Notes: a model not told the origin generated them from the sequence alone. A stretch of DNA of 50,289 nt from Terriglobia bacterium (GCA_020073395.1 JAIQFF010000019.1:1-50289), one strand, 5' to 3'; positions 26,846 through 34,537 are shown, counted from the stretch's first letter. Made by a program: numbers and translations.

Positions 26846-26894
26846 TTGGCAATTAGCAATTGGCATTCAGCTAAGTGCCAATTGCCAATTGCTT
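26846..26894. repeat. Fold-back heptamer array between HD-GYP and ftsY
   Basis: Seven 7-base units such as TTGGCAA and ATTGCCA. The inner arms GCAATTGGCA (26856-26865) and TGCCAATTGC (26876-26885) are perfectly complementary around a 10-base loop. Being A+T-rich, it stands out from the surrounding sequence. Confidence 0.8.
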
Positions 26895-26901
26895 CCTCCA
26901 G

Positions 26902-28746
26902 CTAGCGTCCTGCGACTTCTGCCGCGGCCACTGCGGCCCGCGCTTCGGGAGCAGATGAGGGCGTGGCCGAAGGCTGGGCCGGCAGCGTTTGGGCCGGAGC
27001 ATTTGGGGTTGTCGTCACAATCGGCGCCTGGATACGGATTTCGCCGCGCCTGTAAATTGTAGCCAGGGCGGCAACGGCGGTGGGATCCAGCCGCTTGCCG
27101 GAAAGATTGTGAATGATCCGCAGTGCGGCTTCCGGATCGTGTGCCTGCTGATAAGGACGGTTGGTGGTCAGCGCATCGAAGGTGTCAGCGACCGCAATAA
27201 TGCGCGGCAATAAGGGAATCTCCGCATCCTGCAGGCCCCGGGGATAGCCGCGCCCGTCGAGCGATTCATGGTGCAGCTCGATGCCCGGAATCATGTCTTT
27301 CAACTGGGCCACCGGGCGCAGGATGTTGGCGCCCTTGGTGGTGTGGGTTTTCATGATTTCAAATTCTTCCGGGGTCAGCGCTCCTGGTTTTTTGAGGATG
27401 CGATCTTCAATGCCGATCTTGCCCACGTCGTGCAGTTGGGCGGAGACGCGCACAATTTCCAGAAATTCCTCGGGATGCCCCATCTCCCGCGCGATCAGCA
27501 GGGAATAGCGCGTTACCCGGTCGGAGTGTCCACGAGTGTAGGGGTCCTTTTCGTCAACCGCGCCGGCCAGCATCTGAATGGAACTCATGAACAGGTCGCG
27601 ATTTTCCGTAGCGGCGCGTTTGAGGTCGAGCACAAAGTGCTCGAGTTCCTCGGACATGGTGTTGAAAGTTGACGCCAGTTCCCCGATCTCGGTGCGGCTC
27701 CTGAGTTTGACCCGCTGCGAGAAGTCACCGCGGGCGATGGCCCGGCTCGAAGCGGTGAGAACTTCCAGCGGATTGGTGATGCGGCGGGCGGCAAAAATAC
27801 TGATGCCAACGCTCAACAAAATCGCCAGCAGCGCCAGGAGGCGGGCACTGCGCTGCATTTCGTACACTCCGCGGTAAGCTTCGTCGCGCGGCTTCTGCAC
27901 GATCACGGCCCAGTCGAGATTCCCCACCGGGCTGTAGGTGCCAAGCATCTTGGTGCTCTTCTTGCCCTGGGTGACGCTGAATTCCCGGGTAGCCGCCACG
28001 AGTTGAGACTGGCCGCCTTGCTCCAGGAAGTTGCGTACGATCTCCGAGTTGGTCAGGTCCTGACCGGTGGCGTAATCGGGAGTGGCGCCAGCCACCAGCC
28101 GGCCTTCGCTATCGACCACGTAAGGCGTGAGCCCGCCGCGATTGACTTCCTGCAAACGGCGGATCAGGAACTGCAAATCCTCCACCGCTCCAATCATTCC
28201 CAGAAAGCGTCCGCCGTACATAACCGGCGTGCTGACCAGCATGACGGTGCGGGCCGACTTTCCACTGCCCACCACCAGGGCCTGGCCGCTATAGGCTCGG
28301 CCTTCGCGAGCGGCGTCATAGGCCCGAACCAGGTCGCGTTGCAGAAACGCGTCGGGCGCGATCCGGCCCGCCGAAATTCCCTTAGACTCCGAGTTCACCA
28401 GGGTGGCATACGCCAGATCGCCGGACGAAGAAACAAAATGCTCCAGCAGGGCGCGCAACTCGGGTGCTTCCACATGCTCGGCGGTAATGTCTCCGCCGCT
28501 GGCCACTTGCAGGGCGGAAGACAGGTTGGCCAACATCATGCGCAGCGATTCCTGGTGCTGCGAGATGTCGTCAGCCAGGGAGCGCGTCACGGTATTTTGC
28601 AGCAGCCGCTCGTTGGTGATCAGGCGTTCCCGATTGATCGCCTCCACCTGCTCCGAATAAAAATACATCGGCACCACGCTGATGAGCGCGAGCACACCCA
28701 GGATGACGTACAAAATAGGGACGCGTGATGGAAGGGGTAATTTCAA
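26902..28746 (-). CDS. Membrane sensor with dCache, HAMP and HD-GYP domains
   Basis: 614 residues. A membrane helix at about 8-28 is followed by a periplasmic double-Cache sensor (30-290). A second helix (~296-316) leads into HAMP (R-R-I-T-N-P-L-E-V-L), then the HD-GYP domain: H439-D440 in L-H-D-V-G-K-I-G and H492-H493-E in H-H-E-S-L-D-G-R-G-Y-P, all canonical. HD-GYP enzymes hydrolyse cyclic di-GMP to pGpG or GMP. A proline/alanine-rich tail ends the protein. The predicted start is TTG with no Shine-Dalgarno, so the exact start is uncertain. Likely lowers c-di-GMP in response to an external signal; the signal is not readable. Confidence 0.9.
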   Translation of the reverse strand: MKLPLPSRVPILYVILGVLALISVVPMYFYSEQVEAINRERLITNERLLQNTVTRSLADDISQHQESLRMMLANLSSALQVASGGDITAEHVEAPELRALLEHFVSSSGDLAYATLVNSESKGISAGRIAPDAFLQRDLVRAYDAAREGRAYSGQALVVGSGKSARTVMLVSTPVMYGGRFLGMIGAVEDLQFLIRRLQEVNRGGLTPYVVDSEGRLVAGATPDYATGQDLTNSEIVRNFLEQGGQSQLVAATREFSVTQGKKSTKMLGTYSPVGNLDWAVIVQKPRDEAYRGVYEMQRSARLLALLAILLSVGISIFAARRITNPLEVLTASSRAIARGDFSQRVKLRSRTEIGELASTFNTMSEELEHFVLDLKRAATENRDLFMSSIQMLAGAVDEKDPYTRGHSDRVTRYSLLIAREMGHPEEFLEIVRVSAQLHDVGKIGIEDRILKKPGALTPEEFEIMKTHTTKGANILRPVAQLKDMIPGIELHHESLDGRGYPRGLQDAEIPLLPRIIAVADTFDALTTNRPYQQAHDPEAALRIIHNLSGKRLDPTAVAALATIYRRGEIRIQAPIVTTTPNAPAQTLPAQPSATPSSAPEARAAVAAAEVAGR

Positions 28747-28970
28747 GACAAAGTGGCCCAGCCCCGCCTTTTGTCCACCGCCGGCGGCTATGGTGTCTCT
28801 TGGAATTTTACTGGGTGAGGCCGGTCACGAGGTCAAGACCGAAGGCCATGTCTATTACGAAAGTGCCAGTAAATTCCCGGACACCGGAGGTTAGCGGTCA
28901 TGCCTAATTCATTGCAAACAATGGAGATGGACCACCGGTTTGGCGCGACCGGACGCGCTGCCACGAGCCG

Positions 28971-29012
28971 GTAGCTAGAAGCCGGAAAGCTGATAGCTGA
29001 AAGCTGACAGCT
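28971..29012. repeat. Heptamer array running into the gpsA stop codon
   Basis: Six units; the last four are of the form GANAGCT (GATAGCT, GACAGCT). On the minus strand the array begins inside the TAG stop of gpsA, as TAGCTGTC and so on. A matching shorter array ends the NHL gene at 32645-32659. Confidence 0.75.
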
Positions 29013-30030
29013 AAGACCGTATCTCACTCTTGACGCTACGCGTCATCAGATCGTGGATTGCTTCCGCCGGAGGCTTGGCACGATGCAGAATGGCATCCAT
29101 TTGTTCGGTGATCGGCATTTCGACGCCATGAGCCCGAGCCAGCCCGACCGCAGCCTGGGTGGTGAAGACCCCTTCCGCGACCGCCCCGTGCATGCCGGCG
29201 ATGATGTCTGGCAGCTTGCGGCCGCGTCCCAATTCGACGCCTACGCTGCGGTTGCGCGAGAGTCCGCCGGTGCAGGTGAGCACCAGATCACCCAGCCCGG
29301 CAAGTCCGGCCATGGTTTCCTGGCGGCCGCCGCAGGCCACGGCCAGCCGCGTGATCTCAGCCAGCCCACGAGTGATTAGGGCGGCAATGGAGTTGTGACC
29401 CAGTCCCAGTCCGTCGCACACTCCGGCCGCGATGGCGATAATGTTTTTCAGCGCTCCCCCGAGCTCAACTCCGACCACATCGTCGTTGGTATAAATCCGG
29501 AAGCGGCTATCGCTAAATTCCCGCTGCACCGTATCCGCCAGTGCAGAATCCTTCGAGGCTACTGTGATGGCGGTGGGATCGCCGCGGGCCACTTCCTTGG
29601 CGAACGACGGCCCGCTCAGCGCTCCGATGCGCGGCGCAAACCCACACCTCAATTGGATAACCTGCGCCGCCACTTCAGTCATCCTCAAAAGCGTGTCCTC
29701 CTCCAATCCTTTGGTCGCGCTCACAAAGAGAATCTCTGGTTTGAGGTACGGGAACATCTGTTGAAACAGGGAACGACAATGCTGTGAAGGCATAACGCTG
29801 ACCACAATTTCAGCGCTCTCCAGAGCTTCCTGCAGGCTGCCCGTGGGCAAGATTGTCGGCGGTATGGACAGGCCGGGAAGGAATAATTCGTTCTCGTGAC
29901 GGGCCAGGATCGAATCGCGGACTTCCTTTTCGTGCGCCCAGAGCCGCACCTGATGGCGGCCGCCGCGTCCCAGCACGATGGCGAGACCCGTGCCCCACGC
30001 ACCCGCGCCGATGACCGCGATCCGGCTCAT
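29011..30030 (-). CDS. gpsA: Glycerol-3-phosphate dehydrogenase [NAD(P)+]
   Basis: 339 residues. The N-terminus has the dinucleotide motif I-A-V-I-G-A-G-A-W-G-T. S-A-T-K-G-L-E and L-S-G-P-S-F-A-K-E-V follow, then the catalytic Lys region G-G-A-L-K-N-I-I-A-I-A-A-G, and D-L-V-L-T-C-T in the C-terminal domain. It reduces dihydroxyacetone phosphate to sn-glycerol 3-phosphate for phospholipids. GGAG six bases upstream supports the ATG at 30030. That ATGA overlaps the plsY stop, coupling it to the acyltransferase that uses its product. The TAG stop is shared with a heptamer array. Confidence 0.95.
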   Translation of the reverse strand: MSRIAVIGAGAWGTGLAIVLGRGGRHQVRLWAHEKEVRDSILARHENELFLPGLSIPPTILPTGSLQEALESAEIVVSVMPSQHCRSLFQQMFPYLKPEILFVSATKGLEEDTLLRMTEVAAQVIQLRCGFAPRIGALSGPSFAKEVARGDPTAITVASKDSALADTVQREFSDSRFRIYTNDDVVGVELGGALKNIIAIAAGVCDGLGLGHNSIAALITRGLAEITRLAVACGGRQETMAGLAGLGDLVLTCTGGLSRNRSVGVELGRGRKLPDIIAGMHGAVAEGVFTTQAAVGLARAHGVEMPITEQMDAILHRAKPPAEAIHDLMTRSVKSEIRS

Positions 30031-30629
30031 CCTCGTCTCCATTGAAAGCGAGGTTCAGTCCCGGCCAGAAGCCGGCGGATATTCTGGTGGTGCCTGGCGA
30101 TGATGAGTACAGACGCAACCGCCATCAAGGCGAGCACTTGCGCCGCCTCGCTGTAGTCGTGCAAAAGCCACGCAAAAATGGGGAGAAGCGCGACTGCCAG
30201 CATGGAACCGAGAGAGACGCGACGAAACACCAGCACCACCGCGATGAAGACACCCAGAGTCAAGAGCAAGGCCTTGGGCGCAAGCAGCCCGAAAGATCCT
30301 AACGCCGTGGCCACACCTTTACCTCCACGAAACTTAAGCCAGAGGGGAAACATGTGTCCCATGACCGCAAAAAGCGCGGCCAGAGCAGCCAACAGGTTGT
30401 CTCCGGGATAGAAGACGCGAGTCAGAGCTACTGCAGCCAGTCCTTTGAATGCGTCAAGAACGAGCGTCAACAGACCCAGGGCGGGCGAAGAGCGCGCCAC
30501 GTTGGTGGCGCCGATGTTGCCGCTGCCGGTCAGCCGGACATCCTGTCCGCGAAAGATACGCACCAGGAGAAAGCCAAAGGGAATCGATCCCAAAAGATAG
30601 CTGAAAGCGGCGGTGAGAATAATACTCAT
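30027..30629 (-). CDS. plsY: Glycerol-3-phosphate acyltransferase, PlsY type
   Basis: 200 residues with about five membrane helices. The conserved loops are present: G-S-I-P-F-G-F-L in loop 1, G-S-G-N-I-G-A-T-N-V (glycerol-phosphate contact) and K-F-R-G-G-K-G-V-A-T (acyl-phosphate/phosphate loop). It transfers acyl groups from acyl phosphate to glycerol-3-phosphate in the inner membrane, the first step of phospholipid synthesis. The stop overlaps the gpsA start (ATGA). A palindromic repeat (30638-30653) lies just upstream of its start, and no clear Shine-Dalgarno is visible. Confidence 0.95.
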   Translation of the reverse strand: MSIILTAAFSYLLGSIPFGFLLVRIFRGQDVRLTGSGNIGATNVARSSPALGLLTLVLDAFKGLAAVALTRVFYPGDNLLAALAALFAVMGHMFPLWLKFRGGKGVATALGSFGLLAPKALLLTLGVFIAVVLVFRRVSLGSMLAVALLPIFAWLLHDYSEAAQVLALMAVASVLIIARHHQNIRRLLAGTEPRFQWRRG

Positions 30630-30637
30630 CGATTTTC

Positions 30638-30653
30638 GTAGCGCCGGCGCTAC
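30638..30653. repeat. Perfect palindrome between thpR and plsY
   Basis: GTAGCGCCGGCGCTAC, 16 bases, is the terminal half of the family A element. The thpR stop TAG lies inside it. Confidence 0.8.
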
Positions 30654-31234
30654 CCCAACTCAACGCGTGCAATCTTTGTGTACCGCGAACCGCCTTGCAT
30701 CGGTTGGCTCTGGTACAGAAAGAACTCACGGGCGGTCATCGTACCAAACTCGATGGCCCGCATCGCAGCCAATTTCTCCTGCAAACGCTCAAACACCAGG
30801 TTAGGGCCGTCGTCTTTGCGCCAGTGAGGCGCGCCGGAACCACGTCGACTTGCCAAAGTGAGGTGCGGGCTGAACTCGTGTTCTTCTTTGGGAATGCCCA
30901 GGCCAGCCGTAACATCGTCCACCGACTTCGCCAGGGCGGCCAGTTGCGGGCCGGCCGCAATGCCGACCCAGAAAACGCGCGGCGCTTTCGCAGTAGGAAA
31001 GAACCCGTGACCACGAAACGAAATCTCGATTCCGCCAGCCCGGATGGCGCCCAGAGCCTGTTTGATCTCTTCCACCGCATCGGAGGATTTTTCTCCGATA
31101 AACTTGAGCGTCACATGCATCGACTCGGGACGCACCCACCGGGCTTCGGGCGCAAACCCGCGCACTCCGTCCAGAAACTGCTCCAGACGCGCACGAACCG
31201 CATTGTCGATATCGAGCCCAACGAAGACACGCAT
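30650..31234 (-). CDS. thpR: RNA 2',3'-cyclic phosphodiesterase (LigT/ThpR family)
   Basis: 194 residues, standard length. Both catalytic H-x-T-x motifs are present: His40 in M-H-V-T-L-K-F and His124 in P-H-L-T-L-A-S. The N-terminus R-V-F-V-G-L-D-I is typical. It hydrolyses 2',3'-cyclic phosphates on RNA or tRNA halves; older annotations call it 2'-5' RNA ligase. It sits between cinA and plsY on the same strand. The stop codon TAG is formed within the GTAGCGCCGGCGCTAC palindrome. No Shine-Dalgarno is visible. Confidence 0.9.
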   Translation of the reverse strand: MRVFVGLDIDNAVRARLEQFLDGVRGFAPEARWVRPESMHVTLKFIGEKSSDAVEEIKQALGAIRAGGIEISFRGHGFFPTAKAPRVFWVGIAAGPQLAALAKSVDDVTAGLGIPKEEHEFSPHLTLASRRGSGAPHWRKDDGPNLVFERLQEKLAAMRAIEFGTMTAREFFLYQSQPMQGGSRYTKIARVELG

Positions 31235-31238
31235 AAAG

Positions 31239-31323
31239 AGTCGTCAGTCGTCAGTCGTCAGCAAGACAGCCGGGCTTTCCCCACGCATTCTTTCTGAAGA
31301 CTGACGACCGACGACTGACGACT
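31239..31323. repeat. Long fold-back heptamer array between cinA and thpR
   Basis: Left arm: AGTCGTC three times plus AG (31239-31261). Right arm: units CTGACGA, CCGACGA, CTGACGA (31301-31323). The arms are complementary with one mismatch in 23 and enclose a 39-base loop. Confidence 0.88.
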
Positions 31324-31326
31324 GTT

Positions 31327-32574
31327 CTACATCAATTTTCTTCTGATCAAGTCCAGCGCCAGTTGGCTGGCGAAAAAACGGATGCGATTACGATCACCAG
31401 GGAAATTTCTCTCCGCCACTTCGGTCCCTTTTTCACTGGCCAGTGCGATGAATACCAGGCCCACGGGCTTTTCGGGCGTCCCCCCCGCCGGGCCTGCCAC
31501 TCCTGTAATGCCAATTCCCAGTGTAGAGCCGCAGCGTTGGCGAATGCCCTCGGCCAGCGCGGCCGCCACCTCGCGGCTGACGGCGCCGTGCTTTTCGATC
31601 AACTCTGCAGGAACGTCAGCGAAGGCAGTCTTCAACTGGTTGGAGTAAACCACGGCCCCGCCCAGGAAGTAACGCGAGCTGCCGCTGACCGAAGTGATCC
31701 GCTCGGCCAGCAATCCGCCGGTGCAGGACTCGGCTACTGCCAGCGAGGCATTGCGCATCTGCAGGTAGTAACCGACGATTTGCTCAAGCGAGTCTCCATT
31801 ATCGGAGAAAACGTTGTCGTCTAGTTCCTCTTCGATCTCTTCCGCCAGCCGGTCCACACGTTCCTGCGCGGCCTCGAGCGATCCTGCGCGGGTTTTCAAG
31901 TGCAGCTGGATCTCACCCGCCCCGGCCAGGATCGTGGTCTGTACATCGGTATAACGTTTGTAGATGGGCGCGACTCGCGCATCGCACTGCGACTCAGACA
32001 TCATGGCGATCTTCAGAACCCGGGTTGCCATGAATTGCGGCGGCAGCTTGGCTCGCAGCCGATCCATACACTCCTCATCGAACAGGGCCTTCAGCTCATG
32101 CGGTGGGCCCGGCAGAAGCATGATGATCTTTTCTTCGCCCTCATACTTGCCGCTGATCCACTGCCCGGGGGCGCTGCCATTGGCGTTGGGCAGGACCACG
32201 GCCCCGGCAATCACGTCCGCCTGCTTGAGATTGTTGGCAGACATGTTCTTCCAGCCCCTCGCCGCGAAGCGGCGTTCCAGGCCGGCAACAATTTCAGGGT
32301 CGCGGCGCAATTCCAGACCTAAGGCATCCGCCACGGCTTCGCGGGTAAGGTCGTCTTCAGTAGGTCCCAGGCCGCCCATGAAGATCACAATTTCGGCGCG
32401 AGAGAGTGCGAGACTGGCCGCACCTGTGAGATGTTCGCGGTTGTCGCCCACGATAGTCTTGAAAATCACCTCGATGCCCAGCAGATTGAGCCTTTCCGTG
32501 AGGTAGAGGGAGTTCGTATCCTGGCGGAAGGGCGTCAGCAGCTCCGAGCCAATGGCGATAATCTCGGCATTCAC
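31327..32574 (-). CDS. cinA: Competence/damage-inducible protein CinA with NMN amidohydrolase domain
   Basis: 415 residues from the GTG at 32574 (V-N-A-E-I-I-A-I-G-S-E-L-L). Domain 1 is MoaB/MogA-like (G-D-N-R-E-H, I-F-M-G-G-L-G-P-T-E-D-D-L-T-R). The C-terminal domain carries the PncC signature A-V-A-E-S-C-T-G-G-L and G-I-T-G-V-A-G-P-A-G-G-T. It deamidates nicotinamide mononucleotide for NAD recycling and hydrolyses ADP-ribose. The frame runs open far upstream, but nothing there resembles the family. TACACT lies seven bases before the GTG with no Shine-Dalgarno, suggesting a leaderless transcript. Confidence 0.93.
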   Translation of the reverse strand: MNAEIIAIGSELLTPFRQDTNSLYLTERLNLLGIEVIFKTIVGDNREHLTGAASLALSRAEIVIFMGGLGPTEDDLTREAVADALGLELRRDPEIVAGLERRFAARGWKNMSANNLKQADVIAGAVVLPNANGSAPGQWISGKYEGEEKIIMLLPGPPHELKALFDEECMDRLRAKLPPQFMATRVLKIAMMSESQCDARVAPIYKRYTDVQTTILAGAGEIQLHLKTRAGSLEAAQERVDRLAEEIEEELDDNVFSDNGDSLEQIVGYYLQMRNASLAVAESCTGGLLAERITSVSGSSRYFLGGAVVYSNQLKTAFADVPAELIEKHGAVSREVAAALAEGIRQRCGSTLGIGITGVAGPAGGTPEKPVGLVFIALASEKGTEVAERNFPGDRNRIRFFASQLALDLIRRKLM

Positions 32575-32581
32575 GGTTAAG

Positions 32582-32587
32582 AGTGTA
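32582..32587 (-). promoter_or_regulatory. Candidate leaderless -10 of cinA
   Basis: TACACT on the minus strand, seven bases before GTG, with no ribosome-binding site between them. Confidence 0.4.
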
Positions 32588-32590
32588 AAT

Positions 32591-32620
32591 GAACCACGGA
32601 GGGCCCGGAGGACGCAGAGG
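32591..32620. repeat. CCACGGAGG-type dispersed repeat upstream of cinA
   Basis: Purine-rich units GAACCACGGAG, GGCCCGGAGG and ACGCAGAGG follow one another. They resemble the 'accacggaggacacagagg' style of intergenic repeat that I recall from planctomycete and acidobacterial genomes. Confidence 0.45.
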
Positions 32621-32644
32621 CTTTGACGGGAAGGCGCAATGGTT

Positions 32645-32659
32645 GAGAGCTGAGAGCTA
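32645..32659. repeat. Short heptamer array at the NHL gene stop codon
   Basis: GAGAGCT twice. On the minus strand it reads TAGCTCTC then AGCTCTC, so the first TAG is the stop codon. This is the same arrangement as at gpsA. Confidence 0.6.
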
Positions 32660-33718
32660 TCCTTCCGGCACCAGCGGCGCTCCCTGCACTCCCCACGAAA
32701 GATGATGCACCGCGCCGGTAGTAGCCAGCACTGCGGATCGCCCCGGTGCGAACGCCAGACCAACCAGCCCCGGGCCGGCGACTTCGAGCGAGGCCTTGGC
32801 GTCAGGCGTGATCTTGACGATGCCACGCTTACCGGAGAGCGAAGCCGCCACATAAAGATTGCCGTCGATATCAAACGCCAGGCCTTGCGGCCGCCCCAAA
32901 CCGCGGTAAAAGGTCGAGACACTTCCGTGAGAGTCAATCTTGTACACGGAATCGAAACTGGAGGTTGTGGGTCCGGTGACAAACAGGTCTCCGCGTGGGC
33001 CGAACGCCAGATGATAGGCGGAGACACTGGGTTCGAGTGTGGCGAAAACAAAAATCTGACGGTCTTTGCCGATCTTGAAAACCGTTCCGCTGCGATCGCC
33101 GACATAAAGATTTTCGTCGAGATCGAAGGCTATTCCAGTCGCCACGCCCATCCCTTCGGCATAGGTGGACATGGTGGCGTTCGGCGCAACCCGGTACACC
33201 GTCCCATCGAAGCGCGAGGAGACGTACATCTGGCCGGTTCGGTCAAAAGCGATGGCCGTGGCGTTGGTCATCTCGGCGAGGAACGGCTTGACGTTGTAGT
33301 TGGTGTCAATCTTGAAGATGGCCACGGGGACCTTCTGCCCGCGCGACCCTGAGAAGGTGACGTAAATGTTGCCCTCGGCGTCAAGCGCAGGGTTGGTCAC
33401 GGGGTGCAGGTTCTCGGCAATCGGAGCGGCGACTTTGATTTGGTGCGGGTTGCTCGACAGGTCGTTGGTTGACACGATCACGGATCCGGAGGAAGCGCCT
33501 GGGGGTACGCGGGCCACCAGAAAATCGTCCGCGCTGATGACCACCGCGCCCTCGACATCGCCAAAGCGGACCTGCGGCCGGCGCAATTCGTGAGGTCGCA
33601 GGCCCCGGCCTACGATGCGCACCTCGCCGCCAGGCAGTGCGGCGCTGGGATGCACGGCCTCAATGTGCGGGTGGCCGTTGACATTCTTCTTGCCCAGCAG
33701 ACGGTCGGAAATTCCCAT
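32657..33718 (-). CDS. IPT/TIG plus NHL-like beta-propeller protein
   Basis: 353 residues. Residues ~18-97 form an IPT/TIG fold (V-H-P-S-A-A-L-P-G-G-E-V-R-I-V-G-R-G-L). From ~105 a six-blade NHL/SMP-30-like propeller follows, with a recurring A-x-D-x-x-G-N-I-Y-V-type strand (A-L-D-A-E-G-N-I-Y-V, A-F-D-R-T-G-Q-M-Y-V, A-F-D-L-D-E-N-L-Y-V, A-F-D-I-D-G-N-L-Y-V). There is no signal peptide or membrane span, which is unusual for such a protein, so it may be cytoplasmic. GGAG lies four bases before ATG. It sits between cinA and pgpA; function unknown. Confidence 0.82.
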   Translation of the reverse strand: MGISDRLLGKKNVNGHPHIEAVHPSAALPGGEVRIVGRGLRPHELRRPQVRFGDVEGAVVISADDFLVARVPPGASSGSVIVSTNDLSSNPHQIKVAAPIAENLHPVTNPALDAEGNIYVTFSGSRGQKVPVAIFKIDTNYNVKPFLAEMTNATAIAFDRTGQMYVSSRFDGTVYRVAPNATMSTYAEGMGVATGIAFDLDENLYVGDRSGTVFKIGKDRQIFVFATLEPSVSAYHLAFGPRGDLFVTGPTTSSFDSVYKIDSHGSVSTFYRGLGRPQGLAFDIDGNLYVAASLSGKRGIVKITPDAKASLEVAGPGLVGLAFAPGRSAVLATTGAVHHLSWGVQGAPLVPEG

Positions 33719-33737
33719 GGACTCCAGCTTCCTGCTC

Positions 33738-34334
33738 TTATCGCGGTAGCAAGCCGAAATGCAGCACGCCTTGCATCACAGCCAGGCCGTAAAAACCGGC
33801 GGCCACATCATCGACCACGATACCCACACCCTCGGGGAGGCGTTCGAGGCGGCGCACCGGTGGCGGCTTGACGATGTCGAACCCTCTAAAAAGTATAAAG
33901 CCGAGCAGCAGAGATTGCCACGCAATCGGCGCTGCAATCAAAGTGATGAGCTGGCCCGAGACTTCGTCGATCACCACAAACTGTGGGTCTTTGCGACCAC
34001 TGGCCCGAGCCACTCGAGTGGCCGCCGGGATGCCAGCCAGAACCGTAGTGAGAGCGAGTAAGACCGCTACCCAAGGCTGCCAGCCAGGCACGATCCATCG
34101 CGCCAGAAGCCACCACAGCAAGACCGTCGTCGCCGAGCCCCAGGTACCCGGTCCGGGCCGCAGATGGCCGATTCCGAAGAAAGTAGCTACAAGGGTGGCC
34201 CAGAGCGGAGCTCGCGGGCCAGACGCCCCCGAGACAGTCGGCTGGACGCCGGCGCTGCTGCGGTCGGGTTTTGATAGCGCCGGCGTCCCGCCGGCTGTCG
34301 GGTGGGCGTCCTGCCCGCCCTCAGAAGTTTTCAT
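33738..34334 (-). CDS. pgpA: Phosphatidylglycerophosphatase A with repeat-encoded N-terminus
   Basis: 198 residues from the ATG at 34334; a second ATG is at 34364. The PgpA domain begins near residue 42 (A-T-F-F-G-I-G-H-L-R-P-G-P-G-T-W-G-S). The catalytic D-E-V-S-G-Q and F-R-G-F-D-I-V-K-P-P-P-V-R motifs are complete. It dephosphorylates phosphatidylglycerophosphate in the inner membrane, linking to plsY and gpsA in the same run. The first ~40 residues are encoded by two inverted copies of a palindromic element (G-G-Q-D-A-H-P-T-A-G-G-T-P-A) and have no counterpart in the family. The start overlaps the end of yacG by 14 bases. Confidence 0.9.
   Translation of the reverse strand: MKTSEGGQDAHPTAGGTPALSKPDRSSAGVQPTVSGASGPRAPLWATLVATFFGIGHLRPGPGTWGSATTVLLWWLLARWIVPGWQPWVAVLLALTTVLAGIPAATRVARASGRKDPQFVVIDEVSGQLITLIAAPIAWQSLLLGFILFRGFDIVKPPPVRRLERLPEGVGIVVDDVAAGFYGLAVMQGVLHFGLLPR
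34216..34322. repeat. Two inverted copies of composite palindromic element (family A) in pgpA
   Basis: Plus-orientation copy 34216-34258 (GACAGTCGGCTGGACGCC core). Minus-orientation copy 34275-34322: a GGGCGGGC palindrome, then GACAGCCGGCGGGACGCC, then GGCGCTA. Both lie in the 5' coding part of pgpA and the end of yacG. Confidence 0.75.
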
Positions 34335-34530
34335 CGGGGTCTCTTGAGAGGTCTTCGATCCCATCGTCAGTGTCCTGCAACGGCGACGAGATCACGTACG
34401 CGCCGCTGGCCCACTTGCCCAGGTCAATCAAACGGCAGCGCTCGCTACAGAAAGGGAAGTCCGCATCCTGGCTGTTCACCGGCTTCTTGCAGATGGGGCA
34501 CTTCAGCTTGAGGTTGCGCTTGCGAGCCAT
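34321..34530 (-). CDS. yacG: DNA gyrase inhibitor, zinc protein YacG
   Basis: 69 residues with the four zinc cysteines C11-x2-C14 and C28-x3-C32 (C-P-I-C-K-K-P, F-C-S-E-R-C-R), followed by L-I-D-L-G-K-W-A, all family hallmarks. The acidic tail is typical. In E. coli YacG binds GyrB and blocks DNA binding. AGGA lies six bases before the ATG. It sits eight bases after rimO and overlaps pgpA. Confidence 0.93.
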   Translation of the reverse strand: MARKRNLKLKCPICKKPVNSQDADFPFCSERCRLIDLGKWASGAYVISSPLQDTDDGIEDLSRDPDENF

Positions 34531-34537
34531 TGGCTTC

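Noticed and set aside
31239-31323. Possible CRISPR array
   Set aside because: Units are 7 bases, contiguous and inverted, with no spacers of ~30 bases and no cas genes nearby.
32575-33105. N-terminal extension of cinA by ~177 codons
   Set aside because: The extra residues overlap the NHL gene on the same strand, show no CinA similarity and include repeat sequence. The GTG at 32574 gives the normal family start.
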